Shown here in pieces: positions 1 to 12,500 of a stretch of 64,000 nucleotides of DNA. The notes under the pieces are model-generated. The model saw nothing but the letters and a program-made list of their open reading frames with translations. It had not been told where the DNA came from and did not search any database. Every line of letters starts with the position of its first letter. Positions within the stretch are counted from its first letter, which is position 1. A program made the translations under genes and the position numbers. Source of the DNA: Antennarius striatus (lineage: Eukaryota > Chordata > Actinopteri > Lophiiformes > Antennariidae); assembly GCF_040054535.1 (NCBI RefSeq), contig NC_090798.1, positions 2,546,501 to 2,610,500 of the forward strand, written 5' to 3'.

Positions 1-365
1 ACCACCAACACCATCCTGAAACAAGGAAGGATGGATTCATGCTTTCATGTCATTCACAACAAATTCTGACCCTACCATCCAGAGGTCGCAGCAGAAATCA
101 AGAATCATCAGACCAGGCAACGGTTTCCCAATCTTGTATTGCCCAATTTTGGTGAGCTTGGGCGAATTGTAGCCTCAGTTTCCTCTTCAGAGATGTTCTT
201 CTGCATACTTTGATTTCCTTTTAATTGCCTCAAGCCAGTCTGGCAATTATTTTCTGGCATCAACAAGGCATTTTTGCCCAGAACTGCCTCTGACTGGATA
301 TTTTCTCGTTTCTCTCTATAAACCCTAGAGATGGTTGTGCGTGAGAATCCCAGTAGATCTCTGTC
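1..365 (-). mobile_element. Degenerate Tc1-like DNA transposon fragment
   Basis: Read on the minus strand, this stretch carries the N-terminal half of a Tc1/mariner-type transposase. The helix-turn-helix piece LLGFSRTTISRVYRE is seen near 300-350, followed by a CQTGLRQL / SMQKNISE stretch that resembles the second DNA-binding domain of this fish family. A further matching piece (residues ESMNPS) lies near position 30-40, so the catalytic part continues left of the window. The frame is worn by substitutions and is interrupted near 105, so it cannot make a working transposase. No terminal repeat is visible at the right end. The family call rests on recalled sequence of a very abundant teleost Tc1-like repeat. 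Orientation and class are fairly secure; the exact subfamily is not. Confidence 0.8.
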
Positions 366-532
366 ATCATGGTGGTTGACACAACTGCTCTGATTGCTGG
401 ATTGCAGAACTTCGTTGAATCCCAATTTTCAGTTCAAATAGAAGAGGCAACAAATTCCTCTGGGGCACTGAGTGCTGTTTCTCCTTTCAGAGATCGTGTA
501 GTTGGAGCCAAACGTCTTCAGAAGCTTTCCCG

Positions 533-2115
533 ATGGCATCAAACAACACCGCCACCACCTTCCAGCAGCCCTCCCCTGTAGGCGACACCTCAGTTAAGGT
601 CCGCATCGCCATCCTGACCCTGGTGTTCATGGTGGGTTTCCCTGGGAACCTGTTTGTGGTTTGGTCCATCCTATGCCGGGTGAAGAAGCGCTCGGTGACC
701 TGTCTCCTTGTGCTCAATCTGGCCTTGGCGGATGCTTCCGTGTTGCTCTGCGCCCCGATTTTCCTGCGCTACATTGCATATAACCATGACTGGGAGCTCG
801 GATCGGCTGGATGCAGGCTTATTCCCTACCTGTCCAGTGTGAACATGTACGTGTCCATTTACCTCATCTGCTTGATGAGCATGGACCGCTGGTTGGCCGT
901 AACAAGGCCTTTCCTGTACCAAAGAATGAGAACCAAGCGCAGTTTGTTGTTTCTCCTGCTGGGCGTCTGGACGATGGCGTTCCTCCTGTCGGTGCCGTTG
1001 ACTTTCTACCGTCGGTAAGACTAGAAATTTCTTTGAACTTTTCACCTGACTTAAACTTTAGAAGTTTTTAAATAAAGGGGGCAATTGCAGATTTTAGATT
1101 AAGGATGATTGATTCATTCCAAGCTATCAAAGAGAAGAAGAAGTCGAGTATCGTTTGAGAGTCTGGTATTTGTCTTGATTTATTTTACAGTTGCTTGCTA
1201 GATTTGTCACTAAAGAGCTTCCATACAGTCTTTTAGCTATTTGTCAGGATTGTCAAAAATTATTCAATAGTGTTTAAGAAATCTAATTAAAGTAATGCAT
1301 AATGACGTTATTTGTGTCGTAATGATATCTATGATGTCATTTAAAAATGTTTCGGTGTTTTTTTTAAACAGTATTCAGTATATTATGCTACCAAACAACA
1401 GCACTTTGAGGCTGTGCAAGGCGTATCACTGGGGCAGAACGGGCCACAGGGTGTTCCAGTGCCTGTTGGAGACCATTATGGGCTGCCTGGTGCCGTTCTT
1501 CCTCATCAACACTTGCTACGCCGCCATCATCTGCCGCCTGCGAAGCGCCAAGTTCCAGCGCAAAGCTAAAGGCAGTCGCCTCATCCTGCTCATCATCTGC
1601 GCCTTTTCTGCTTTCTGGCTGCCCTATCACATCACTAACATCATAGAGGTGACTATTTTAACTATTTCTCCAATTATTTGAGACAGATAATTCCCAATTT
1701 ATTTTCTTCCTCTCTCCTCCAGGTGGTCGGGCTGTTGCAAGAAAACAAATCAGTCATCAACGCAGCTCAAACAGCTCGTCCATATGTTACAGGCTTGGCG
1801 TTCTTCAGCAGCGCCATCAACCCCATTCTCTACGTGTTCGCCGGCAGCTCCCACATCCGCCAGGCCGGCCTCAGCTTTATGGGTAAGCTATTCGAGGGCA
1901 CCAACCACGAGAACAAGACCACGTCTATCTTCACCCGTAGCGCTCAGACCAGCAGCTCTTCAACGAATAAGAGATTTGCACTGTTCACACTTTCACTCAA
2001 ACTGGTGAATCCTTTCAAAAGCAATTCAAAACAGAGGAGCACCAGTACAGTGGAAAGCGAGGTTAACAAACCTCAGGTGAACAATGTGACCTGTAATGAG
2101 CAGTTAGAGCGTTAG
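533..2115 (+). CDS. ltb4r: Leukotriene B4 receptor 1-like GPCR (three coding exons)
   Basis: Class A GPCR for the chemoattractant lipid leukotriene B4, expected in the plasma membrane of leukocytes and coupled to Gi/Gq. Coding exons are 533-1014, 1372-1648 and 1723-2115, all GT-AG and phase-compatible, giving 383 residues. TM1 contains the GNxFVVWSIL pattern and TM2 the NLALAD pattern. TM3 ends in MDRW, where most class A receptors have DRY; BLT receptors have a similar substitution. TM6 contains FWLPYH and TM7 NPILYVFAG. The C-tail FMGKLFEGT matches the BLT1 helix-8 region as I recall it. Asn4 and Asn5 of the N-terminus give possible N-glycosylation. An acceptor-like CAG at 488-490 suggests an untranslated exon upstream. 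The introns interrupt the 7TM region, unlike the single-exon mammalian coding region. A BLT2-type paralogue is the main alternative. Confidence 0.88.
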
Positions 2116-3377
2116 CCGAGGCGTTGATCCTTCATTTTAATCAGATGCAAACTAATCTGACAATAAAATATAGTATTCCAGAGCTCTATTTCAAGTGATG
2201 TCTATTAGTCTACTGGGATTTACATTAGTTGAATGTCAGCATGAGCATTTAGCTCAAAACAGCGTTTTTCCTTATGCAGGTTCTGATATAGTAGCACCTT
2301 TATTCAGATAAAAGTCATTGTGTCTTTTATTGGAATTTTTGAAGCTATTTTATATTTTGGTGTTTTATTATAACTTTTTGTTTTGTGTGGAAGTTGTCAG
2401 TTTAATTCATGGATGTTATATGTAAATTATCACATCTATTTTAAAGTGTGGAAATCTGTTTGATCTATTTACTTTTGATGAAGTGTGCTGTCATTTGTTA
2501 TCTCAAATCAAGATAAAATTTGTCAGCTTAATAAAGCTTTTTAACCTTGAATTTCTTTGCGTTTGTCATTTGTCTTTATTTCACAATTATCTAAAGAAAC
2601 ATCATTAACCAGAGTTTTCACTTGACTCATTATTGCCTCATCCAAAATACAGGATGTTGCAAAGAAAATAAGTCATAATGTAAAATTAAAAAAGAAGTTA
2701 GAGAATCAAAGAGAGGGTTGCTTGAGTGGTTGATTATTTGATATCAACTTTCATTTACATCATTTGTCGTCATATTACTCCTATGAATGCCTTCTTTAAT
2801 AACTAGATTTTGATTTATTAAGTTTTAATTCTCATTCATTTGGTAATTTATTGCATTTCTGCAAGTTTTATTCTCATGTAATTTCAGATTTCTGTGGTTG
2901 GTTTGCTGCCACTGGATAATGATGTTCATAGATTTATGTTTAGAGGTCTAAATATATTGTGGAAGCACTACAGAAACTATGGCATGAGCATCCGGCTACT
3001 TCACAGCTATTAATAGCAATTTATCTGGGATCTGTTAGTCAAGGTCAGCTTTGAATGGGATCAACAGTGGGCATTCCACCTGGCTTTTTGTTGACCATGC
3101 AATAAAATCCCAATCCCCTTATTTTGCTCCTATGATGTGAAGTGTGTGCCAGGACTGAACTGAAACTGAATCTGACTAACTCGGTTGTTATTAATAGCTT
3201 CTTCTTTATGCACTGAAGGAAGTTGAGTTTGAGGGAGACGGGAATCGAAGTGTTGAGAGACATCCATGAAGTCAGAGAAAAGCAATTATCAGGAAAATTC
3301 GGTTGATTCTGAACGTCAACAACCACAAAAAAGTTGATGTACTTACTTTGCAGTGAGAGTTCTTCTTCATCACAGTC
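2116..3377. other. ltb4r 3' UTR and intergenic spacer
   Basis: AT-rich sequence with no supported reading frame. AATAAA signals at 2162-2167 and 2530-2535 are plausible ltb4r polyadenylation sites. From about 2600 to the start of the kelch-like gene I see nothing recognisable. The 5' UTR or promoter of that gene must lie in the last few hundred bases, but I see no clear TATA box or CpG cluster. Confidence 0.5.
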
Positions 3378-6184
3378 ATGGAGTATCCCAGGCATTACCT
3401 GCCTTCAGAATGGGAAGAGCGATGGAGGAGAGAGAAGGAGAGGCGGAAAAGAGTGATTGAAGACGGTGAAGAAGATGGATTAGAGCAGGATGACCGTGAG
3501 CTGAAGAGGATCGTGGCTTACAATGACTCCAGGATGGGACTGTTGAGTGACAGGGGTAAGAAAGAGGGGTCAGAGGTCAAGATGAGTGGAACTGCTCAGC
3601 AGGAAATTGGGGAACATATGGAGAAAGAGGCATTTGAGGAACGTATTTATACATACTACAGGGAAACGTATCCCGAAGAGTTGTTCCTGAGACTGAAGGA
3701 ATTTCAGGATTCACTTCTTCTCACAGACCTGACTCTGACCACTAATAATGACAAAAGCTTTCAGGTACATTCAGTTGTCTTAGCTTCTGTCAGCTCTTTC
3801 ATTCAGCAGAGACTGGAGGGTGAAGGTAGAGAAGGGTTATTTAATTATAAGGATGGAGGCATCCAAAGAAAGTTGGTCTCTGTTGGTCCTGAGGTTGATC
3901 ACATTGGACTACAGGCAGTTGTGGAGTTTGCCTACACTGGAGATGTATTGTCTTTGAACAAAGAGAATATATGCCTTGTTGAGGATGCAGCTCAAGCATT
4001 GGGAGTCCCTGGATTGCTAGATCTCTGCCGCAAGACAAAGGAAGTTGACAGTTCAAAGAACAAAGTGCGAAACACTCCTACTTTGGAGCAAATGAAGCGC
4101 AATCTTCAGTCCCTGAAATGTCTATGGGCAGAAAAAGTAGGGTGTGATGTGATTTTGGATGTGAACGAGACTTCCTTTCATGGTGAGGAGATATAACATC
4201 ATTCCTTTTATCACAATGTTTGATATAATGTGATTACAGTTTTACAGTCATCGAAGTTTGAACTCTTCTTTTGTCCATCTTAAGTTCACAGAGTCATGCT
4301 GGCAGCGAGCAGTGACTACTTCCGTGGCATGTTCACCTGTGGCATGAGAGAATCTCACCAGAACCGTGTGGCTATTCCCTTCCTGTTAGCTTCTGAATTA
4401 GAGGTTTTGATTAACTGTTCATACAGCGGGATCCTCCTACTTAACTGGGATTGTGTCTTTGAGATCGCTTGCATGGCCCTCCAGCTTCAGTTCCAGCCTG
4501 CCCTCTCGCTTTGCCTTGACTTCATGAGACAAGAAATGGAGCCAAATTCTTGTCTGGATGTCACATCATTTGCTGAAGCCTATGGGATGTCCGAGCTCCT
4601 TGAGGAAGCCAAAGACTTTGTACTGAGGAACTTCTGGGAGGTGTCAGCAACAGCAAAGTTTCAGGATTTACCTGCAGAGAAGCTTTTAGAGATCCTCCAA
4701 TCTGATGGTCTGTGCGTACCATCAGAGTTGGCGGTGTTTCGAGCGGTATCGTCTTGGGTTGAGGCAGATCCCATGGAGCGACTGGGTCAGGCTGGTCAGT
4801 TGATGACTGGAGTACGGTTCCCGCTCATGACTTTTAGAGAATTCAGGGAGGTAAGGGCAATTAACTTACGCATGGAGTGCTTAGGAAACAAGGATGTACA
4901 ACTTTATGTATCAGCTTTGAAGGAATTTGGCTTCAGCATCCCAGAAACTCAGGATCAGTGCCGGGTCCGGCATCCCAAAGATGCTCTGGTTTTGGTTGGG
5001 GGAGATCAGCTGAACCAAGAAGAGAGTCAGCGCATTGCGAGCAGGGAACTGTGGTTTGCGAACTCCCTACGCAGTGGCACAGGTTTGGTGAAGGTGATAG
5101 AGTGGAGGAAGTTAGGCGAGATGCCAGACAAGCCAAAGTTCAGGCACGCAGTAGCAACAATAGCAGGACGATTATATGTGGCAGGGGGGTGTCACTTCTA
5201 CACTAAAGACGACATCATGAAATCTGTTCACAGGTAAAAAATTTGAGAGCAACAGGACACAGATATTTGGTTTTTGTCACAAAGATGTATGGCCATTGAA
5301 TCTCTCTTTCCCTTTTTACCATTGTCGCAGTTATGATCCCGTTCAGGACAGCTGGAAAACACTGGCTGACATGATGGAGTTCAGAAGTAACTTCTCTCTG
5401 ACGGTGCATGAAGGGCATCTTTACGCCATAGGTGGAGATAAAGAGATTAACACCAACATTGACAGCGTTGAGATGTACTACCCAGATACTGACTCCTGGA
5501 GGTAAGATTACCAAAGACTGACCAGCAGTTGTTGGATTGTAATTGCTGTGAAACTGTTGCTCTGTCTTTTGGGGAGGTAACAGGACAGATGTTTACTTTT
5601 TATCCAGGCTAGTTTCGATTGAAAACTCGGCTACAGATTTATTTGTTTGATATGTTTTTCCCAGCTTTGTCCATCCCTTGGATCAGGCTCTGAGTGGCCA
5701 TGCTGTGTCTGTCATAGATAAAGGAATCTTCATCTCTGGTGGGTATAACTGTAAGTATGAGTGTCTGGTTTCCCTGTTCCTGTACCATCCAGAGAGAGGG
5801 ATCACGTACCTGGCAGACATGGCCAACGACCGAGCCCAGCACTGCATGGAGGCCCTGAAAGGCCGCCTTTACGTCGCCGGCGGTGTGTGTAACCTGAGGA
5901 AGTTCTATACGGATCAACCAGCCTGCGAGATGTATGATCCTGTGGTGGATTCCTGGACTGCCTTTTCGTCGCTGTCTGTACCCCATGTGGGCGCTGCCTC
6001 AGCTGTCCTGGAGGAGAAGATCTACATACTGGGGGGGTACTGCCAAGACGACTACAGTGAGTCTGGACTGGTGCACCGGTTTGATCCCAGCACACAACGA
6101 TGGCAGAACATGGGAAAAGTTCCAGGGCCTGTTACTGACATACGGGCCTGTCTGCTCCAGTTACCCAAACACAGAAGACTATAA
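3378..6184 (+). CDS. klhl33: Kelch-like protein 33-type, copy A (four coding exons)
   Basis: Likely substrate adaptor of a Cullin-3 ubiquitin ligase. Coding exons are 3378-4182, 4285-5233, 5331-5501 and 5665-6184, giving 814 residues. The exon 2 acceptor was set at 4284 because it restores the BTB motif FHVHRVMLAASSDYF across the junction. Domain order: charged N-terminus (1-105); a first BTB-like fold (about 108-217) with TDLTL, FQVHSVVLA and VVEFAYTG; a second BTB (about 247-355) with GCDVIL and the junction motif; BACK (about 360-460) with CLDVTSFAEAYGM; then kelch repeats with YDPVQDSW, YAIGG, YVAGG and YILGG. The next gene rightward, on the opposite strand, is a diverged copy with the same intron positions. 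The KLHL33 assignment rests on recalled architecture and on linkage to LTB4R, HNRNPC and NDRG2. Another KLHL member is possible. Confidence 0.82.
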
Positions 6185-9100
6185 TGACTGGAGAATTTGG
6201 CAAACCTGTTTTGGTGCAATATCTTGTTTGTTTGTTTGTTTGTTGTTCATAAATGGCTAATAATAGTTATAGAAATATGTTTATCTCTATACATAAAGTA
6301 TACTACTACAACTTAATGTAAAGCACAAAATAATTTCAGTCTATTTTTCTGTGGTTTTCTGTAGAACTGAAATTTCAACCTCGTCGTGTCTTCCGCGCTT
6401 CCTTGCTGTGACACTGGCCACAGTCTTTTCAGTAAAAAGCAGTGTCTCATTTAAAGATTTGCCAATCAATAATGATGTATTCATGAAGAAATTAATTTTA
6501 GATAATTCCTCTATGAAAAATGAAGTGTCACCACCAGCGCCCTCTGCTGTCTGACCAAAAAACTTTGCATGGTTTAATGTCAAATAGATATATATATATA
6601 GATAGATAGAGTGAAAATTTAGAGTGAAATGTAGTAAATAAGGACTTACAAACAATCAGCTTCTCGGCCCAATGGTGTGTTCGTAGATTCAGGATTTCCT
6701 GTACTTTATTTATCGCAAAGGAAATTAAGAACCAACCAGCCCAACAGCTTCAAGATAACATATCAAGATGAAAATGAGAAATAATACACCTTTTTTTCAT
6801 TAACTTAATAAAAATGCAGCAACTGTACATCCAAAATTGTGTTCCTGGATACCTCAATTTCCTTTGGGATTATTAAAGTATTTTTGATTTGATTTGAAAT
6901 AATAAACATCTGCAAAAATACCATTCAGATTAAATCATAAGAAACAAACGGAATGATCGTTTATCTCCTGTCAGGAAATCACAACGTAACTAATAATGTT
7001 TTATATGTTTTATATTAAAACTAAACTTATTAAAAAGATGAAAACACAAAATTAAAACTCATATGAAATAAACAGAAACCTAATGTGAAGTCCAAGATTC
7101 CAGATGTGAGCAAAAGTGATGCCCTTTACAACACTCATAAAAAATATATAATTTATATAAATATAAAAACAAATGAAACGGAACAAGAGGAGGACAAGAA
7201 CAGGTCTTTGAGGAACAAAGATGAGGGGAAAGTGGATGATAAATGATCTATTTCTAGAGAGAGACTCAAGCATGCAGTGTTGGAGAAGAAAGACAAAGTC
7301 ACAATACTGTCAATGGATTAATTGCGAAAAGATCAGTATAATAATTAACATGCAGATGGTTGTTTTATTTTCATCACAGCTGACAAGCTAGCAGGCTATT
7401 GTTGTGACATTTTGCCTGAAGCTACTCAGCCTCTTCTGGTGAGATTATTTTTAGCAATGAAAAGACTCAGACAGGATAAATGAGGGTTAGGGGCAAACTA
7501 TGCAATCATCAATCAGCGTGAAAGAACTGGACAGGTTAAATACACGTCTGCAACCTTTTCTTCATCCAGGATATCAAATTTATTGACTGTTGCTGACAAA
7601 ACCAACAAAAATGCAACATAAAATAAAGGTAGAAGATATAATACCAATCTTTCCTTTAATTCTAGCATGTAGAAACAAAAAAACCCTCTAAATTTGCTAC
7701 TTTTAGAAAGTCATTCATTCATTAATATCCAAATTTATTATGAGTTATTGAATAATGGACCTTTTCGGACCTTACTTTGTCTTTGATATTTTAAACAAAT
7801 ATTTTAGTATAAATGTTGCATAAAATGTTTAACATTTCTGTTATGTTCACATATGATTAAAAGCTAGAGTCTTTAATTTTAATCAGTTTCAAACTTCAAG
7901 TTTGAAGTTTAAACTTCAAATTCAACATCAATGGAAGATTGGAAAGGAAAATCAGCTTTGAAAAGTGAGAGAACTCTGCTTCAGGCCCATCAACAGCCGC
8001 TCACACGGATCCATCTGTGTGTCCATGACACGTGTCAACACGTGTGTGAGTGATTGTGTGAATGGTTCTGAGCAGGTGGCACGTTGGCTCTGTGTGTGTA
8101 AATAATAGCTGGTGGTGTGTATAGCTCTCAGTGCTCAGTCAGACCAGAAAGGTGCGCTAAAAATAAATTATCGTTTCAGCAGGCTGGCAGTGTTACAGAA
8201 ATATAAACTATTTATCATTAATATAAAATATATACTTCATATTCAGTGATAGTTAGGATACTGCAAATGTACAGTAAATTACTGAATGTAATTTTGACCA
8301 GTAAAGGGACAAGAATACCGTCATGAACTTTATATTAGTTTTAGTTATCTATATATACTTTTTACTGTAAAATACAAAGTGAAAAAGGTATTTTCTGAGA
8401 CATCCTAACCATTAATAGATTAATTCCATTAAACATAAACATGTGTAAAGTAATGCAACTTGTAGTATTTCTACCATCAGTTTTATTTGAAGCGTTTACT
8501 CCATATAATTTAACACAAAACATGCTGAACATACTGTTCACAGGCTGTCAGACAAGCAGGTCATCTAATAATAAATACAGTACATACAGTATGATCTGTG
8601 ACTTTAGCTCCCTGTTGCACATCATTAGCCTAACCATCACTGCTAACATCAGCATTGGTAGTGTAAGTACATCCTGTATAGCAGCTCTGTAATTAGAAGC
8701 TTCAGCAGCAGCTTCGTCCATACAATATGAAACACTGCATGGATAAATAATTGCATTCTGTTCTGTCTGCTCCTTCTCTCTTAAGTTTTTCCTTGATATA
8801 ACTTTCTGTTACGATCTAGTGCTGCACACATAAAACTGAATTGAACACCATTTACATCATGGAAAAAGAAAAAGTCTATCAAGAATGAAGTTTCATATCA
8901 TGTGTCCATGTATGAGATGATATTTATTACATTTGATAAAACATATGTCATATTGCTATATTATTAGTAATAGAAATTCTCCCTTCTGTATTCACAGCTG
9001 AATGTTTCAATGACTTTGCTAAAGTGTATGAACATGCGCTGTCTTTGTTTTACTATTTAAAATCGTATCATCACAAAATAATTGGAAAAAGCACCTCTTA

Positions 9101-9290
9101 AACACACAAAAAATATACAACATTAAATATAAATCCTACATTTGACATGCTTAATGTTTTCGTTCATATCTACCTTATAAGAAAAAGTCACCTGAATCAT
9201 GGTTTGCTATACTTCTACTATTAAAAAACCCCCCCAACAATGAACTGGTAAAAAGAATGCTGAAATTTGCCATCACGAAAATTAGCAGCC
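6185..9290. other. Intergenic, AT-rich, no gene seen
   Basis: Noncoding spacer between the two convergent kelch-like genes, so it should hold both 3' UTRs and polyadenylation sites. The short open frames here are AT-rich and lack codon structure. A CTCF-like core on the minus strand lies at 6531-6549. A TTTATT at about 8930 (AATAAA on the minus strand) could end the copy B transcript. A small LINE-type tail is listed separately. Confidence 0.5.
6853..6898 (+). mobile_element. LINE/SINE 3' tail remnant
   Basis: The stretch reads like the end of a fish non-LTR retroposon: ATTTCCTTTGGGATTATTAA followed by AAGTAT and a short GATTT-rich tail. Teleost L2/Rex-type elements commonly end in 'TTTCC-TTGGGG-AT-AATAAAGT' followed by a short simple repeat. 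Only the tail is recognisable. Confidence 0.5.
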
Positions 9291-9545
9291 AGTGATGAGC
9301 TGGCGTTCCATACGGGGTGTACCCCGCCTCTCACCCGTAGCCAGCTGGGAAAGGCTCCAGCCCAACCTGTGACCCGTATGTTGGATGAGCAGGGGAAAAC
9401 AAGATGATCTTGTCTTCAAGAACATGAATGAATGAATGAATGAATGAACGGATGAATGAACGGATGAATGAATGAATGAATGAATGAATGAATGAATGAA
9501 TGAATGAATGAATGAATGAATGAATGAATGAATGAATGAATGAAC
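9291..9545 (+). mobile_element. Retroposon 3' end with (TGAA)n tail
   Basis: The block at 9297-9400 contains GGTGTACCCCGCCTCTCACC, then CAGCTGGGAAAGGCTCCAGC and GACCCGTATG. This is a well-known 3' module shared by teleost SINEs and their partner LINEs. It is followed from 9422 by a nearly pure TGAA/GAAT tetranucleotide array reaching 9545, the kind of tail on which such elements prime. The 5' part is missing or unrecognisable. It sits about 20 bases beyond the stop codon of kelch-like copy B, so it may provide part of that gene's 3' UTR in antisense. Confidence 0.75.
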
Positions 9546-9564
9546 TTAGCAGCAGTTGCTCGTC

Positions 9565-12500
9565 TCACAATCGGAAATGTGTTGGTAAACAGAGCAGAGT
9601 TGCTCGTATATCGTTGTTGGGTCCAGGAGTCTTGCCCATGTTCTCCCATCTCTGCGTGTGGGGATCGTAACGATGGATCATCGTCGTATCGCTGTACTCC
9701 TCATGGCTGTATCCACCAAGCACATAAAATTTTCCCTCCAAAACTGTACTTCCTGCTCCTACATGTGGCACCGGCAGAGACGGGAAAGCGCTCCAGCAAT
9801 TAGTCACCGGATTGTACACCTCGCAAGACAGCAGGTCCAGGATATTAATGATGTGACCCATGGTTACTCCGCCGGCTACATAAAGACATTCCCCCAGAAT
9901 CTCCATGCAATGATTGGCGCGAGGTTTAGCCATGTCTGCCAAGTAAGCACTTCCTGTTTCTGGGTGATACTGAAACATGGAGGAAAGGCAATGGGTGTCA
10001 CTGATCTGCCCTCCGGAGACAAAGATCTTTCCTTGTAGAACTCTGGCTGCGTGGGCTCGCTGAGGCAGATATATGGGAGATGTATATCTAGAAGGGCAAA
10101 AGTTATGTTTTAATATCTCAAATGCAAATTTCATTCAGTCTGTCATCGCACAATTATTGCAATTAAACCTTTATGAGTACAATTAGATGTTGCTATTCTG
10201 GTGATAATGAGATTTGAGATACCAAAGATGCGATAAGATATGCTTTTATAGAATAAATGAATAAGAAAAGTACAATATAAATAAAAGGTACCTCCAGGAG
10301 TTTGTTATGGGGCAGTATTGCTCCACAGTCTCTGTGTAATCTGGATCACATAATCCACCGATGGCGTATATCTTTCCATCAAGCACAACCACAGAGAAAT
10401 AACATCTCCTTTCCTGCATCGGAGCCAGACTCTCCCAGATGTTCTGAAGGGGGTCATACCTGCACATGTGGTAAAATGAGAACATTTGAGTTAGAGGAGT
10501 TGAAACATACCTTAGATTGATGTGATTTTACTCTCTGTCACCTGTAAACTGAATTCAGAGTGTCGTTGGTGCCATAGTATTTCTTGCCTCCAAACACGTA
10601 TAGTTGTCCTTTTAGCACAGCCACCTCATGACCAAACCTCGGGGTGTCTGGCATTTCCCCCAACTGTCTCCACTCCATTGCTTTTTTGATGCCTGTATGG
10701 TTTCTTAAGGAATTCCCAAACCAGAGTTCTCTGCTGATGCTGCGACTACTCAGATCTTCAGAGGTCTGGTCACCTCCAATCAAGACCAGACTCTCTTTGG
10801 GCAAATATATACGACACTGATTCTGTGGCGCCGTCTCATTGGCACAGAAATCATCAAAAATTTCTTGAAAAAGCTCAGTCAGGTGGAGATCAGACAATAT
10901 GTTCTGAGATTGAACCTCTTTGAATTCCTTGAATGTCATCAGAGGGAAGTGGATGGTTTTCATGAGCTCTTTAGCGAGCTCCATCCTTTTCTTAGGCTTT
11001 GCTTGGATCCATGCCACCACCGCTTTGAACACAACCAACTCAGATGAAACACATAATGAGTGACTGTTCAGGTACCTCAGGATCTTCTCAGCAGGCAGGT
11101 CTGTGAACTTTGAGGTACACGCTACCTTTTGGAATTGGCGCAAAACAAAGTCGTCCGCCACTTCGAGAAGCTGTGTCATCTCGTAAGCTTCGGCAAAGGA
11201 CGCCACGTCCAGGCAGGAGAGAGGATTTATTTCTTGCTGCAAGAACTTCAAGCATAAAGAAAGGACGCTTCCAAACTGAAGCTGAAGAGAGGTACTGCTG
11301 ATCTCAAAGACACACTTCCAGCTGAGGGGGAGAAGCCCGCTGTAGGAGCAGTCAATCAGAACCTCCAGCTCTGATGCCAAAAGGAAGGGAAGGGTCACAC
11401 TGGGCTGATGGGACTCCTTCATCCCTAAGGTGAACATGCTATGGAAGTAGTCACTCCAAACAGCCAGGATGACTCTGTGGACTGAAAGAAAGGATGGTTA
11501 TTGACCATTTTTACACATATTAAAGGGTTATGGCAGCTCATTGATAATCTTACCTTGAAGCGACCCTCCGATTGCTTCTAGGGTGACATCACAGCCCACT
11601 CTGTCTGTCCACAGTTGTTTAATTGCCTGGAAACTGGTCACCATTTCTTTTTCAGCTGTTTTTCTGTCCTCCGTCTTTTGCCATCCAGTTTTTGTGGGAT
11701 TGTCCTCTTTTATCGCACAGTGTTCCAACACTCTGGGCGCACGTAGGGTCTCGGCTGCAGCTTTAATCTGGTGCAGGGTGTCTGTACTCAAGCATGTCAT
11801 GAGACCTGTGTAGGCAAACTCTACAACTGCCTCTAATCCAACACGATCCACCTCTGGACCCAGAGATATTGACCACTTGTTGACCCCTCCATGCTTTCTT
11901 TCATCGACACTACCGTTTTCTATACCCATACTTTCCCGAACACGAAAGCTGACAGCGGCCATGACAAGAGAGTGTACATGAAAGACCGTCCCATCGTCAG
12001 TGCTCAAGGTAAGATCAGTAAGAACAGAGGAGTCCCTGAACCTCTTCAAGGTAGTGAACAAGTCTGTGAGAAAATCCTCTTTGCAGTAAATCTTCAACAC
12101 ATTTTCACCATAATCATCTACGTCGTCTGCTTCCTCATCATCTGTAGAGTCTTCCTCTACATCTTGAAGCTCATCTTGAGTTGTCCAAGAGTCTCCCTCA
12201 CAGGGATTTTCCTGTCCTGTGAAGTGGTGGAATTGTTCCTTATCATCTTTTTCTTCATTCACTATTTCACAGTTGGAGAATTCATCCTCAGATCTCATCA
12301 ACTCAGAATTTTCATCATGTAATTCCACTAAATCTGGCATGGCCTCTTCCTTGTTGTCAGATTTATCTTCTTGCCTTGCACCTCCTTGATTTTGCCAGAT
12401 GTTTTCATCATCAGATCTTCTCAGCTGTTCTCTGACATGCATTGCCTGCCAGTACCTTCCAGGTTTCTCCTGTTCTTCATGCTCATCTTGTTCATTTTTC

